Below, in pieces: positions 1 to 7,755 of a stretch of 64,000 nucleotides of DNA (its first letter is position 1; each line of letters starts with the position of its first letter). The DNA is taken from the NCBI RefSeq assembly GCF_000012625.1, contig NC_007516.1, positions 1,798,001 to 1,862,000 of the forward strand. The letters are read 5' to 3'. Source of the DNA: Synechococcus sp. CC9605. Lineage in GTDB: Bacteria > Cyanobacteriota > Cyanobacteriia > PCC-6307 > Cyanobiaceae. Made by a program: the position numbers and the translations under genes. Under the pieces are notes generated by a model. The model saw only the letters and a program-made list of their open reading frames with translations. It had not been told where the DNA came from and searched no databases.

Positions 1-269
1 ATTGAGGTATCCGGAGGGGGTACCGGCTCCGTGTTCGACTGCGACGCTGCAGCCCAACGAAATAAATTTCTTGACCGTGTCCGGTGTTGCCGCGACGCGG
101 TTTTCTCCCGGCGTCGACTCCACCGGTATAAGAAGTCTGGGCAAGGCGAACACAACCACCGACCCGGCCAAGGGTAGAAGGTCGCCTTCTCGAGATCGAG
201 GAAACTTCCTGAAGAACGTACAGAACTTCTGTCGTTCTTGCTACGTAAAGTGGACCCTCTGTGCTCCCC
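1..269. other. Left-edge stretch without a recognised gene
   Basis: No family was recognised here. One frame is open from the window edge to a TAG at 175-177 (58 codons, rich in Arg/Lys), so the last codons of a gene that begins outside the window are possible but unsupported. An imperfect inverted repeat lies at 212-238 (7-bp outer arms AAGAACG/CGTTCTT, with inner arms ACAGAA/TTCTGT). It could fold as a hairpin ahead of the downstream gene. Confidence 0.3.
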
Positions 270-848
270 ATGGGTCTCAGCGCAATCGAGTGTCCCGACG
301 GCCTCTGCCACAGCCACCACGGTGGCCACGCCGTTGAACGGGAAACCATGCAGTCCACCCTCCAGTTGCACGGCAAAGACTGGTGTGAACGGCTGGCGGA
401 GCGGATTTATGAAATCTCCGTCGACACCTTTTCGCAAAGCGTGATGCCGAGCCTGCACACGGCCGGCTGGCAGCGACGCCATCTCGACTGGGAGTTCAAG
501 CTCAACGATGGCGAGAGCGAACCCGATCGCACCCTGGTGGACGGGATGATCAACGCCACGGAAAGCTTCCTGCGCAGCAGCGAAGTGCACCGCCTGTTCA
601 TCCAGGAACTAGTGCAGGGCACCTTCGCGGAAGCCGACAACGACGACCTGCGCATTCAAGCGGTGCGCACCTTGGTGGAAACCGAGATCGTGGCGATGCT
701 GGAGGAGCACAAGGAGGAGCTGCTCGATCGGCTCGCTCAGCAGCTGCTGGACAGCGCCAAAGGGGATTTCACAGCAGCTCGCTCCGCCTCAGAGGAGGCC
801 TTGAAGGAGGTGGAGCACCTGGTGGTCAACCACGCCGAAGCGCTCTGA
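270..848 (+). CDS. Conserved cyanobacterial hypothetical protein, 192 aa
   Basis: I do not recognise a named family. The protein is acidic and looks helical, with many Glu/Asp-Leu-Leu patterns in its C-terminal half and no signal peptide or membrane segment. The ATG at 270 is preferred to an in-frame GTG at 261. The N-terminus has an odd His/Cys-rich stretch (ECPDGLCHSHHGGH, residues 7-20) that resembles a metal-binding tail; this is inference. Codon use fits the high-GC core genome, and the frame is clearly better than the competing antisense frame. Confidence 0.7.
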   Translation: MGLSAIECPDGLCHSHHGGHAVERETMQSTLQLHGKDWCERLAERIYEISVDTFSQSVMPSLHTAGWQRRHLDWEFKLNDGESEPDRTLVDGMINATESFLRSSEVHRLFIQELVQGTFAEADNDDLRIQAVRTLVETEIVAMLEEHKEELLDRLAQQLLDSAKGDFTAARSASEEALKEVEHLVVNHAEAL

Positions 849-881
849 AGCAGGGGCGCTTATCCAAGGCATGCTGCCGGC

Positions 882-1115
882 TCAAACGATCGGCAGCACT
901 TCCTGTTCGAGGCCCACGGCCCAGTTCACCTCGCCGCGGCGGTGCAGGACGCGGGCCCTAAGAATCAACGGATCGATGTCGCAGTCGAGTTGCCAGCAAA
1001 GATCGAGTTGGTCGCGCTGGTGGTCGAGGGGACTGCTGAAAAAACGACGTTGGGCCATGGCGATGGGCGGGACCCGATCCCGATGGAGCTGATGGCCGGA
1101 CAGTAGAGATGCCAC
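882..1115 (-). CDS. Small hypothetical protein, up to 77 aa
   Basis: A short reverse-strand frame between two forward genes, with a C-terminal half (DIDPLILRARVLHRRGEV) that looks like ordinary protein rather than a shadow. No family was recognised. The start is uncertain: GTG at 1115 gives 77 residues, while an internal ATG at 1058 (MAQRRFF) gives 58 and looks more natural. No membrane segment is visible. It converges on the gene that ends at 848. Confidence 0.5.
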   Translation of the reverse strand: MASLLSGHQLHRDRVPPIAMAQRRFFSSPLDHQRDQLDLCWQLDCDIDPLILRARVLHRRGEVNWAVGLEQEVLPIV

Positions 1116-1304
1116 AGCACAAAAGAATGGTTAAAAAGACTCATCTTCCCGAGAGGTGATATCTCAGCCGTCAGCTTCAACCTCCCGGGACCGCTCAACA
1201 CCAAGCTCAGCCAAGTCCCTGTCCAACCAAGGCAGTGGCAGCAACAGCTGATCCAGCTGCTGCGGCGCAGGCTCGAGCTGGAGGGCAGCAGCCGCGACCT
1301 GCTG

Positions 1305-2612
1305 GTGTTTGCAGGCCCAGGGGCAGGCAAAACCCTCGGGGCCATGCTGGGATTCCGCGCCATGCGCGATCAGGGCCGGCTGGACCATTTCGTGGTCTTC
1401 TGCCACCGAACCTCAATCCTCAACCAGTGGAAATCCGCCGCAGCGCGTCTTGGCTTGCAGCTGGAGGAGTGGTCCTGCCCGCCGGAGCAAAGCCAAGACG
1501 CTGATGGCTTGTTGGTGACTTATCAGGGGGCCGGTCGCCAGCTCGAGGCTCTGGGTGCACGGCTCGAGCAATGGGGCCTGAGCGCCTGCATGGCGATCGC
1601 CGATGAAGCCCATCATCTCGGCGTTGATCCTGACGAACCGGATGCCACCGCCTGGGGGCAGACCTTTCTGGAGCTGACCGGCAGCGTGCGGCTGCGACTG
1701 GGGCTCACGGGTACCCCCTTTCGTGCCGACAACCTGGCGTTCTGCGCCGCCCGGCGCATGCGGGTGCGTCTGGATGACGGCGGTTGGGTTGAGCAGATCC
1801 GACCGGATCTCTGCGTTGAACCCAGGGACTTGATCGCTGCAGGGGATGTGCGCCCCCTGGAGTTCCGTTTCCAGGACGGCTGGGTGGAACACAGCCGAGA
1901 AGGACACCCCGACCGCGACGTTTCCCCCCTCTCGGTTGAGCAACGGGAAAGCTGGCGCGCGCGCAACCTGCGTCGCGCCATCCGCCTGGCCGACAGCAGC
2001 AGCATTGGTCAGCAGGTGCTGCTGCGCGCCCAGCAGAAGCTGAACAAGTTGCGTGAGCGACAGCCGCAGGCTGCTGGTCTTGTGATCGCCCGCGACATCA
2101 GCCATGCCGAAGCCATCAGCCGGGTGTTGATTGACGACGGCAACCGGGTGGAGTTGATCCATTCCCAGAGCCCGCAAGCAACGGAGCGCTTAAACGCCTT
2201 CCAAAGCGGTGACGCCGATTGGTTGGTGAGCATCGACATGTGCGCGGAGGGCTTTGATGCGCCACGTCTGCGGGTGGTGGCCTATCTGACCACCGTGGTG
2301 ACCCGGAGCCGTTTTGTGCAGGGCATCACCCGGGCTGTGCGAATGACGCCCGAACTGGCCGCCCGTGAAGCCATTCCAAGAGAAGCCTCCTACGTGTTTG
2401 CTCCGGCAGACCCGCTGCTGATGGACTACGCCAGGTCATGGTCGGTGGCCGAGCCCTACGTGCTGCGGCCTCAGGAGCATGAAGTCGAGGACGAGCAGCC
2501 GGGGGTTGGAGCCTGGCGCGGACCGAGCCTTCCCCTGGAAGCGGTGGAGGACGGAGCCGGCGCTGTAATTCGTCTAAAAATGCCCGAATTGCCCACTTTT
2601 TTGCAGCGCTGA
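1305..2612 (+). CDS. Superfamily II DEAD/DEAH-type helicase
   Basis: A DNA/RNA helicase-like ATPase. Walker A is GPGAGKT at residues 4-10, the Walker B/DEAH box is DEAHHLG near residue 100, and motif III (GLTGTPFRAD) follows. The second RecA-like domain carries SIDMCAEGFDAPRL and the arginine-rich QGITRAVR motif VI. The C-terminus (after about 360) is less conserved. The listed GTG at 1305 is only the first legal start. The same frame is open from about 1107 and encodes a Q-motif-like segment (PRQWQQQLIQLLRR) right before Walker A, so the true N-terminus is probably upstream, but no ATG, GTG or TTG is visible there. The substrate is unknown. Confidence 0.8.
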   Translation: MFAGPGAGKTLGAMLGFRAMRDQGRLDHFVVFCHRTSILNQWKSAAARLGLQLEEWSCPPEQSQDADGLLVTYQGAGRQLEALGARLEQWGLSACMAIADEAHHLGVDPDEPDATAWGQTFLELTGSVRLRLGLTGTPFRADNLAFCAARRMRVRLDDGGWVEQIRPDLCVEPRDLIAAGDVRPLEFRFQDGWVEHSREGHPDRDVSPLSVEQRESWRARNLRRAIRLADSSSIGQQVLLRAQQKLNKLRERQPQAAGLVIARDISHAEAISRVLIDDGNRVELIHSQSPQATERLNAFQSGDADWLVSIDMCAEGFDAPRLRVVAYLTTVVTRSRFVQGITRAVRMTPELAAREAIPREASYVFAPADPLLMDYARSWSVAEPYVLRPQEHEVEDEQPGVGAWRGPSLPLEAVEDGAGAVIRLKMPELPTFLQR

Positions 2613-2708
2613 GCACAGCATTGGCCAGAGGAAAATGCGAATTTGTGCGAATGGAAGGCCGAAAGGGACCCCCGATCCGCCAACCTGATCAACATCGAGG
2701 AGACAGCC

Positions 2709-2957
2709 ATGGACGCCGCAATGGAACGCCGGATCGTCGTTGCAACAGGCTGGGCATCCACGCGCATCGCAGTCCTGGACATGGAAGAGCGCTATGAAGA
2801 CAGTTATGCGATAACGCAAGAATTCTGCGAATGGATCACATGCATTGGCGAAAACGTAGAGATGCTTGAGGCCAATGTTTTGGCGGCTCCGCGCAACCCG
2901 AGCAAACGGCGCCCGATTCACGACCCCAGCTCCAACGACTCAGAAGTTCAAATCTGA
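2709..2957 (+). CDS. Small conserved hypothetical protein, 82 aa
   Basis: Not recognised as a named family. ATG 2709 follows a good ribosome-binding sequence (GAGGAGAC, 2698-2705), so it is preferred to the upstream start at 2643. The protein begins MDAAMERRIVVATGWAS and ends in a Pro/Ser/Asn-rich tail, with a compact acidic region (LDMEERYEDSYAIT) in the middle. It stands alone between the helicase and the NTRC gene and is followed by an AT-rich spacer of about 100 bp. Confidence 0.6.
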   Translation: MDAAMERRIVVATGWASTRIAVLDMEERYEDSYAITQEFCEWITCIGENVEMLEANVLAAPRNPSKRRPIHDPSSNDSEVQI

Positions 2958-3064
2958 AGTTTTTCTTAAATTCTTTTAAACCTCGTTCATTCACTTCCAA
3001 GCCATTGCTCACGTCGGCTTACAGCAGGGCTTTAGATTTAACTCATAGTCAGTTCGCTTAAGCG

Positions 3065-4447
3065 GTGGGTAAAGCCGGTACGGATCACATCGAAAATCTG
3101 GTCATCGTTGGGTCAGGGCCAGCCGGGTACACAGCCGCCATCTACGCCGCACGGGCCAACCTGCAACCGCTTCTAGTCACTGGGTTCCAACGCGGTGGCA
3201 TTCCCGGTGGCCAGCTGATGACCACCACCCATGTGGAGAATTTTCCTGGCTTCCCGGACGGTGTGCTCGGGCCCGACCTGATGGATCTGATGAAGTCTCA
3301 GGCGGTGCGGTGGGGCACTCACCTGCTTGAAGCGGATGCCGACAGCATTGATCTGAGCTCCAAGCCTTATCGCGTTGAGGTGGAAGGACAGATCGTCCGC
3401 ACCCACGCCCTGGTGATTGCCACGGGCGCCAGTGCTAATCGCCTCCAATTGCCCTCGGAGCAAACCTTCTGGAGCAAAGGCATCAGCGCCTGCGCGATCT
3501 GTGACGGCGCCACACCGCAGTTCCGCAACGAGGAACTCGCCGTGGTGGGCGGCGGCGACTCCGCCTGCGAGGAAGCCGTGTACCTCACCAAGTACGGAAG
3601 CCACGTGCATCTGGTGGTGCGCTCCGACAAACTCCGCGCCAGTGCCGCCATGGCTGATCGGGTGTTGGCCAACGACTTAATCACGGTGCACTGGAACAGC
3701 GAGATCGACGACGTGAGCGGGGACGACTGGATGCAGTCGATGACCCTGCGCAATCGCATTGAGGGCAGTTCATCCACCATCGCCGTTAAAGGGCTCTTCT
3801 ATGCCATCGGCCACACCCCCAACACCGATCTGCTTCAGGGGCAAATCGATCTGAACGAGAAGGGCTACCTGACAACGCAACCGGGACGACCGGAAACGTC
3901 CATGGAAGGCGTCTTCGCAGCCGGCGATGTGGCCGATGCCGAATGGAGACAGGGCATCACCGCAGCTGGCAACGGCTGCAAGGCGGCCTTGGCAGCGGAG
4001 CGCTGGCTGAGTCACCACAACCTGGCCACCCGGGTGCAGCGTGAGCAGGTGGAGCCGGCAGTGGCGGAACGTCCTGTGAATGTGGATGTCACCACGGAAG
4101 CCACCTACGACCCCCAGGGGCTTTGGCAGAAAGGAAGCTTTGCCCTGCGCAAGCTCTATCACGACAGCGCCAAGCCTCTGCTGGTGATTTACACCTCACC
4201 CACCTGCGGCCCTTGCCACGTGCTGAAGCCCCAGCTGCAGCGGGTGATTCAAGAGCTTGGTGGATCAGCCCAGGCCGTTGTCATCGACATCGAGGCCGAT
4301 CAAGAGATCGCCGAACAGGCCGGTGTGAACGGAACACCCACGGTGCAGCTGTTCCACAACAAAGCCATGGTGAAGCAGTGGCGCGGCGTGAAGCAGCGCA
4401 GTGAATTCAAAGCTGCGATTGAAGGTTGCCTTCAGGCTGCAGCCTGA
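3065..4447 (+). CDS. ntrC: NADPH-thioredoxin reductase/thioredoxin fusion (NTRC)
   Basis: A 460-residue fusion. The N-terminal FAD/NADPH thioredoxin-reductase domain (about 1-320) has [10 protein letters not shown] near residue 16, the redox CAICDG with Cys143 and Cys146, the NADPH-binding [11 protein letters not shown], and the FAD-binding [11 protein letters not shown] linker leads to a thioredoxin domain (about 350-460) with CGPC at Cys381-Cys384 in the SPTCGPCH context typical of NTRC. In cyanobacteria and plastids NTRC uses NADPH to reduce 2-Cys peroxiredoxins and other targets. The start is GTG at 3065 after an AT-rich spacer. It converges with the IF-1-like gene, 12 bp away. In this symbol ntrC means the thioredoxin enzyme, not the nitrogen regulator. 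Confidence 0.93.
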   Translation: MGKAGTDHIENLVIVGSGPAGYTAAIYAARANLQPLLVTGFQRGGIPGGQLMTTTHVENFPGFPDGVLGPDLMDLMKSQAVRWGTHLLEADADSIDLSSKPYRVEVEGQIVRTHALVIATGASANRLQLPSEQTFWSKGISACAICDGATPQFRNEELAVVGGGDSACEEAVYLTKYGSHVHLVVRSDKLRASAAMADRVLANDLITVHWNSEIDDVSGDDWMQSMTLRNRIEGSSSTIAVKGLFYAIGHTPNTDLLQGQIDLNEKGYLTTQPGRPETSMEGVFAAGDVADAEWRQGITAAGNGCKAALAAERWLSHHNLATRVQREQVEPAVAERPVNVDVTTEATYDPQGLWQKGSFALRKLYHDSAKPLLVIYTSPTCGPCHVLKPQLQRVIQELGGSAQAVVIDIEADQEIAEQAGVNGTPTVQLFHNKAMVKQWRGVKQRSEFKAAIEGCLQAAA

Positions 4448-4459
4448 GAGCAGCAGCCC

Positions 4460-4729
4460 TCAGCGACGGCGCGGGCCGCCGGGGCGGTTGCCGCCGGGAC
4501 GACCGCCGGGAGCACCGGCATTGCGCTCGCGGTAGGTGATGCGGCCGCGGGTGAGGTCGTAGGGGCTGATCTCCACCAACACCTTGTCACCCGCGAGCAA
4601 CTTAATCCGGAACTTGGTGAGCTTTCCAGCCGCTCTGCAGAGGCATTGGTGACCAGCAGGCTGCTCGAGGGTGACCAGATAGAACCCGTTGCCCTGTTCC
4701 TTCTCGATCACGCCCGAGGTTTCGATCAT
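4460..4729 (-). CDS. infA: IF-1-like S1-domain protein
   Basis: An 89-residue protein with the five-strand OB fold of translation initiation factor IF-1. Residues 1-70 match the family pattern: MIETSGVIEK at the start, GDKVLVEISPYDLTRGRITYR at the end. It differs from classic IF-1 in a Gly/Pro/Arg-rich tail (residues 71-89, GGRPGGNRPGG) and in an inner part with two cysteines (HQCLCRA) where IF-1 normally has a conserved His-Ile-Ser segment. It may be the only IF-1 or a second divergent copy; the window cannot decide. The role at the 30S A site is known for the family. Confidence 0.75.
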   Translation of the reverse strand: MIETSGVIEKEQGNGFYLVTLEQPAGHQCLCRAAGKLTKFRIKLLAGDKVLVEISPYDLTRGRITYRERNAGAPGGRPGGNRPGGPRRR

Positions 4730-4836
4730 GCGCTGGTGGCCAGTTCTGTCTTGCTGCAGTCAGTTTAGAAGGCCACTTGCACCCCGCAGAGACAACACAG
4801 CCCTTAGGCTCCAACGCCGACACACATCCCCCAGCC

Positions 4837-4929
4837 GTGATTCTCCCCCCGTTGAGCCTGGATCTCGGCCTGCTGTTGATCTCCATTGGCGTGGTCAACC
4901 TGTGGAGGATGCGCGAAAACGCAAGCTGA
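4837..4929 (+). CDS. Candidate 30-aa single-helix membrane protein
   Basis: A GTG-started 30-codon frame that ends one base before the TTG start of the RluE gene. The peptide is a short polar start, a hydrophobic helix of about 17 residues (LGLLLISIGVVNLWR) and a charged end (MRENAS). That is the size and pattern of small photosystem or cytochrome b6f subunits, but it matches none that I recall (PetN, PetG, PetL, PsbM, PsbT, PsbX, Psb30). The tight spacing suggests translational coupling with the downstream gene. It could be chance. Confidence 0.4.
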   Translation: MILPPLSLDLGLLLISIGVVNLWRMRENAS

Positions 4930-4930
4930 C

Positions 4931-5578
4931 TTGACGACGCTGCTGCTGAACAAGCCCTACGGGGTTTTGAGTCAATTCACGTCGGAGGAGGGAAGCCGCT
5001 GGCGTTGCCTGAGCGACTTTGTTGATGTGCCCCAGGTGTACGCCGCGGGGCGACTCGATGCCGACAGCGAAGGGTTGCTGATCCTCACCAGCAACGGCCG
5101 ACTGCAACAGCGCCTCACCGACCCTCGCTTTGGCCACTGGCGCAGCTACTGGGCGCAGGTGGAAGGAACTCCCAACACCGAACAACTGCAACAGCTCTGC
5201 GATGGCGTTGTGGTTCAGGGGCGCCGCACCTTGCCAGCAAAAGCGCGCTGGCTTCAGGGCCAGGACCTACCGCAGTTGCCCGAACGAACACCTCAAATTC
5301 GTTTTCGAGCTGCGATTCCCACCAATTGGTTGCAACTGTCCCTCAGCGAGGGGCGCAACCGGCAGGTGCGCCGGATGACGGCGGCTGTTGGCCTGCCGAC
5401 GTTGCGTCTGGTGCGTTGCTGCATCGATCTGATGGACAACGGCCCACCGCTGGACCTCACGGGCCTTCAACCCGGCAGTTGGCGTACGGTGACGGCAGCT
5501 GAACAGGAACGGCTAAACCGCCTAATCAGCAGCAGCTCGAGCGCTGGCCCTCGGAGGGGAGGGCACCGACGAGGGTGA
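4931..5578 (+). CDS. rluE: 23S/16S rRNA pseudouridine synthase, RsuA/RluE family
   Basis: The start is TTG at 4931, which gives MTTLLLNKPYGVLSQF, the usual N-terminus of the RluE branch; the upstream in-frame start at 4886 would add unrelated sequence. Family motifs are AAGRLDADSEGLLILTSNG (catalytic Asp in GRLD), LSEGRNRQVRRM and LRLVRCCIDLM. There is no N-terminal S4 domain, as in RluE (which makes pseudouridine 2457 in E. coli 23S rRNA). The last 53 bp overlap the convergent methyltransferase gene, and the C-terminal Ser/Gly/Arg-rich tail is encoded there. Confidence 0.85.
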   Translation: MTTLLLNKPYGVLSQFTSEEGSRWRCLSDFVDVPQVYAAGRLDADSEGLLILTSNGRLQQRLTDPRFGHWRSYWAQVEGTPNTEQLQQLCDGVVVQGRRTLPAKARWLQGQDLPQLPERTPQIRFRAAIPTNWLQLSLSEGRNRQVRRMTAAVGLPTLRLVRCCIDLMDNGPPLDLTGLQPGSWRTVTAAEQERLNRLISSSSSAGPRRGGHRRG

Positions 5579-6338
5579 CCGCCCGGAACTCAATGCCCTC
5601 CACCACACGCCAGGGCTGCTCACTGCGATCGGCGTAGCAAACCTGCTCAAAACCAAGAGCTACGAATGCTTCCAGGAAGTCCTGCTCCTGCCAGGCGCCG
5701 CTGATGCAGCCGCTCCAGAGATCAGGGTCCTGCTGCAAACGCAGAGGCACTACCTGATCGCAAACGATGTCGCTGATGGCAACCTGACCACCGGGGGCAA
5801 GGACCCGGCGAATGTTGGCCAGGAGCCTGTCGCGCGCCGACGGGTTCACCAGGTTGAGCACACAGTTGCTCAGCACCACATCAATCGAACCGTCAGCGAT
5901 CAGGGGTTCACCCGTGGCCGTGGGGGCATCCAGGGCTTCGATGGCTCCATCAACAAAACGGACGTTGTCGAAGCCCACGGCTGAAGCAACAACCGGGATC
6001 GCTTCACGCGACAAGGCCAGCATGTCGGCGTTGCGGTCCACACCGGTCACGCGGCCGGATGAACCGACAATTTGGCTGCAAATGAAGGCGTTTTTGCCGC
6101 TGCCGCTGCCTAGGTCGAGCACCCGGTCCCCCTGCTTCACCCAGCGGGTGGGATCACCGCAGCCGTAATCCCGCTCAACGACAGCATCCGGAATCACTTT
6201 GAGCAGAGCAGGGTCGAAGCCGACCGGGGTGCAAAGGCAGGCTTCCTGCTCTTGGGCCGCAGCCCCGTAGCGGGCTTCCACCGCTTGGGTTTGATCCAGC
6301 GACTGGGGCACTGGAGACGAACAACACGATTCCGCCAT
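5526..6338 (-). CDS. SAM-dependent methyltransferase, ArsM-like
   Basis: A class I methyltransferase of 270 residues. The SAM site is LDLGSGSGKNAFICSQ near residue 74, followed by VTGVDRNADML. The segment SNCVLNLVNP is shared with arsenite methyltransferases (ArsM). Cysteine clusters near the N-terminus (ESCCSS; ACLCTP; YGCGDP) and the final CC fit thiol chemistry with a metalloid, but ArsM activity is inference; other cyanobacterial proteins of this type are only called methyltransferases. Its start codon shares one base with the stop of the upstream 71-aa gene (TGATG), so the two are probably co-translated. The 3' end overlaps rluE. Confidence 0.75.
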   Translation of the reverse strand: MAESCCSSPVPQSLDQTQAVEARYGAAAQEQEACLCTPVGFDPALLKVIPDAVVERDYGCGDPTRWVKQGDRVLDLGSGSGKNAFICSQIVGSSGRVTGVDRNADMLALSREAIPVVASAVGFDNVRFVDGAIEALDAPTATGEPLIADGSIDVVLSNCVLNLVNPSARDRLLANIRRVLAPGGQVAISDIVCDQVVPLRLQQDPDLWSGCISGAWQEQDFLEAFVALGFEQVCYADRSEQPWRVVEGIEFRAVTLVGALPSEGQRSSCC

Positions 6339-6553
6339 CAGCCGATCGCCTCCTGCAGCTCACGCACCACATTCCACTGGCCATACCAGTAGTTGGCCTC
6401 GGCCCGTCGGTCGGGGTCGGCCATACCATCAACTGCATCGGGGCCCACCGACTTCCACAGCTCATGGCCGCAGACACGGTTGAGGCCTTGTTCCGCCTCA
6501 TCCGACAACAACTGCAGACGCCGCTGCAGATTTTTGAGCTGAGCGACAGCCAT
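6338..6553 (-). CDS. Small conserved cyanobacterial protein, 71 aa
   Basis: A soluble, charged helical protein with a conserved-looking C-terminal half (NYWYGQWNVVRELQEAIG). No function was recognised. It lies directly upstream of the ArsM-like methyltransferase and its stop overlaps that gene's ATG by one base, which implies a two-gene operon. No signal peptide or membrane segment is present. Confidence 0.65.
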   Translation of the reverse strand: MAVAQLKNLQRRLQLLSDEAEQGLNRVCGHELWKSVGPDAVDGMADPDRRAEANYWYGQWNVVRELQEAIG

Positions 6554-6606
6554 CAGAACAGGGTCAATTGAGGCGATAGTACAAAAGAACCAAGAGAGAT
6601 CAAGGT

Positions 6607-7569
6607 TCAGAAGGGCAGCTTTTTCTTCGCGTCCTTGTCAAGATCGGCTTCCATCTCGCGAAGTCTCTTCAGGATCGTGTCGTAGTACTCACCGATGTAG
6701 CCCTCCATGTCCGTGGTCTCCGATGCCTCAAGGCCGAAGGCGGCATAGCTGTTCTGCATAGGGGCATCCAGGGTCTGACCGCTGCCGGTGACCTCAGCAA
6801 AGGCCAAGCGCTCCGCCACGTTGACGGCGGGTTCAAAGAAGGACGCCACCCCCTGCATCAGGTTCATCAGGACAGGCTGCACCCGAAACACACGGGCTGT
6901 CTTGCCACTGCAGCGTTCACAGAGCTGCACGAGTTCGCCGGTGTTCCAGGCCTTGGGACCAACAACGGGGTAGGTGCCACACACGGTTTCCTCCCGCTCG
7001 AGTGCCGCGACGGCAAAGCGGGCCATGTCCTGGGTGTTCATGTAGGCAATGGCCGTGGGGCTGCCACTGACCCACACCGTCTGGCTCTCCAGAACCGGAA
7101 TGGCGAACTGACTTATCACCCCCTGCATGAAGGCGGCACCTTGCAGGATGGTGTAGTCGAAATCCGACGACTCCAGCAGCTTCTCGGTGCAGGCCTTGAT
7201 GTCCATCAAGGGAACCTCGCGGTGCTGATGCGCACCCAGCAGCGAGAGAAAAACAAAACGCTTCACCCCTGCTCGCTCACATGCACGAAGCAGATTGAGC
7301 TTTCCGTCCCAATCCGTTTCGTAGATGCTGCGAGGATCGTTGGGGCGACTGGTGGATGCATCGATCACGGCATCCATGCCCTCAAGGGCGTAATCAAGGC
7401 TGTCGGGCTCCAACAGGTCGCCCCGGGTCAGCTCACAACCCCATTCCTGCAGAAAGGCAGCCTTGCGGGGGGTACGCACCATGCAGCGAGCCTGGTGGCC
7501 GGCGTCAAGGGCACGACGGGCGACCTGTCGTCCCAGGGTGCCGGTGCCACCCACCACAAGCACTTGCAT
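6607..7569 (-). CDS. ycf39: Ycf39, atypical short-chain dehydrogenase
   Basis: A NAD(P)-binding NmrA-like protein of 320 residues. The Rossmann motif is GGTGTLGRQVARRALD at residues 6-21, followed by a long atypical-SDR body. Ycf39 associates with high-light-inducible proteins and chlorophyll synthase during photosystem II assembly (family knowledge). ATG 7569 (MQVLVVGGTG) is preferred to a GTG five codons upstream because the Rossmann strand starts right there. The C-terminus is charged and ends in KKKLPF. It runs away from petM, which is on the same strand just upstream. Confidence 0.9.
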   Translation of the reverse strand: MQVLVVGGTGTLGRQVARRALDAGHQARCMVRTPRKAAFLQEWGCELTRGDLLEPDSLDYALEGMDAVIDASTSRPNDPRSIYETDWDGKLNLLRACERAGVKRFVFLSLLGAHQHREVPLMDIKACTEKLLESSDFDYTILQGAAFMQGVISQFAIPVLESQTVWVSGSPTAIAYMNTQDMARFAVAALEREETVCGTYPVVGPKAWNTGELVQLCERCSGKTARVFRVQPVLMNLMQGVASFFEPAVNVAERLAFAEVTGSGQTLDAPMQNSYAAFGLEASETTDMEGYIGEYYDTILKRLREMEADLDKDAKKKLPF

Positions 7570-7625
7570 CGGCGACTTCCTCACGAAGGCTGGAGCTTAA
7601 TAGCCCCAGTAGCAAAGCGACTGCT

Positions 7626-7727
7626 TCAGTCGTCGCCTTGAAGCTTCAGCAGCAGAGCACCACCAGCGAGGCCGACAGGAATCAAGACCCAGAAGATCGC
7701 AGCAGTTCCAAAAATCTCAGCAGCCAT
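7626..7727 (-). CDS. petM: Cytochrome b6f complex subunit PetM
   Basis: A 33-residue single-helix protein that starts [16 protein letters not shown] and ends KLQGDD, as in PetM (subunit 7) of marine Synechococcus. It sits in the thylakoid membrane at the edge of the b6f dimer. The ATG at 7725-7727 is internal to a longer open frame, whose upstream part is a shadow of the Trm1 gene. It is followed downstream by ycf39 after 56 bp. Confidence 0.92.
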   Translation of the reverse strand: MAAEIFGTAAIFWVLIPVGLAGGALLLKLQGDD

Positions 7728-7755
7728 GGTCTGGGCAAAGCGATCGCCTGCCAAT

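Noticed and set aside
2-337. Forward frame at the left edge, running into the next gene
   Set aside because: No start signal, no family resemblance, and it overlaps the better 270-848 frame.
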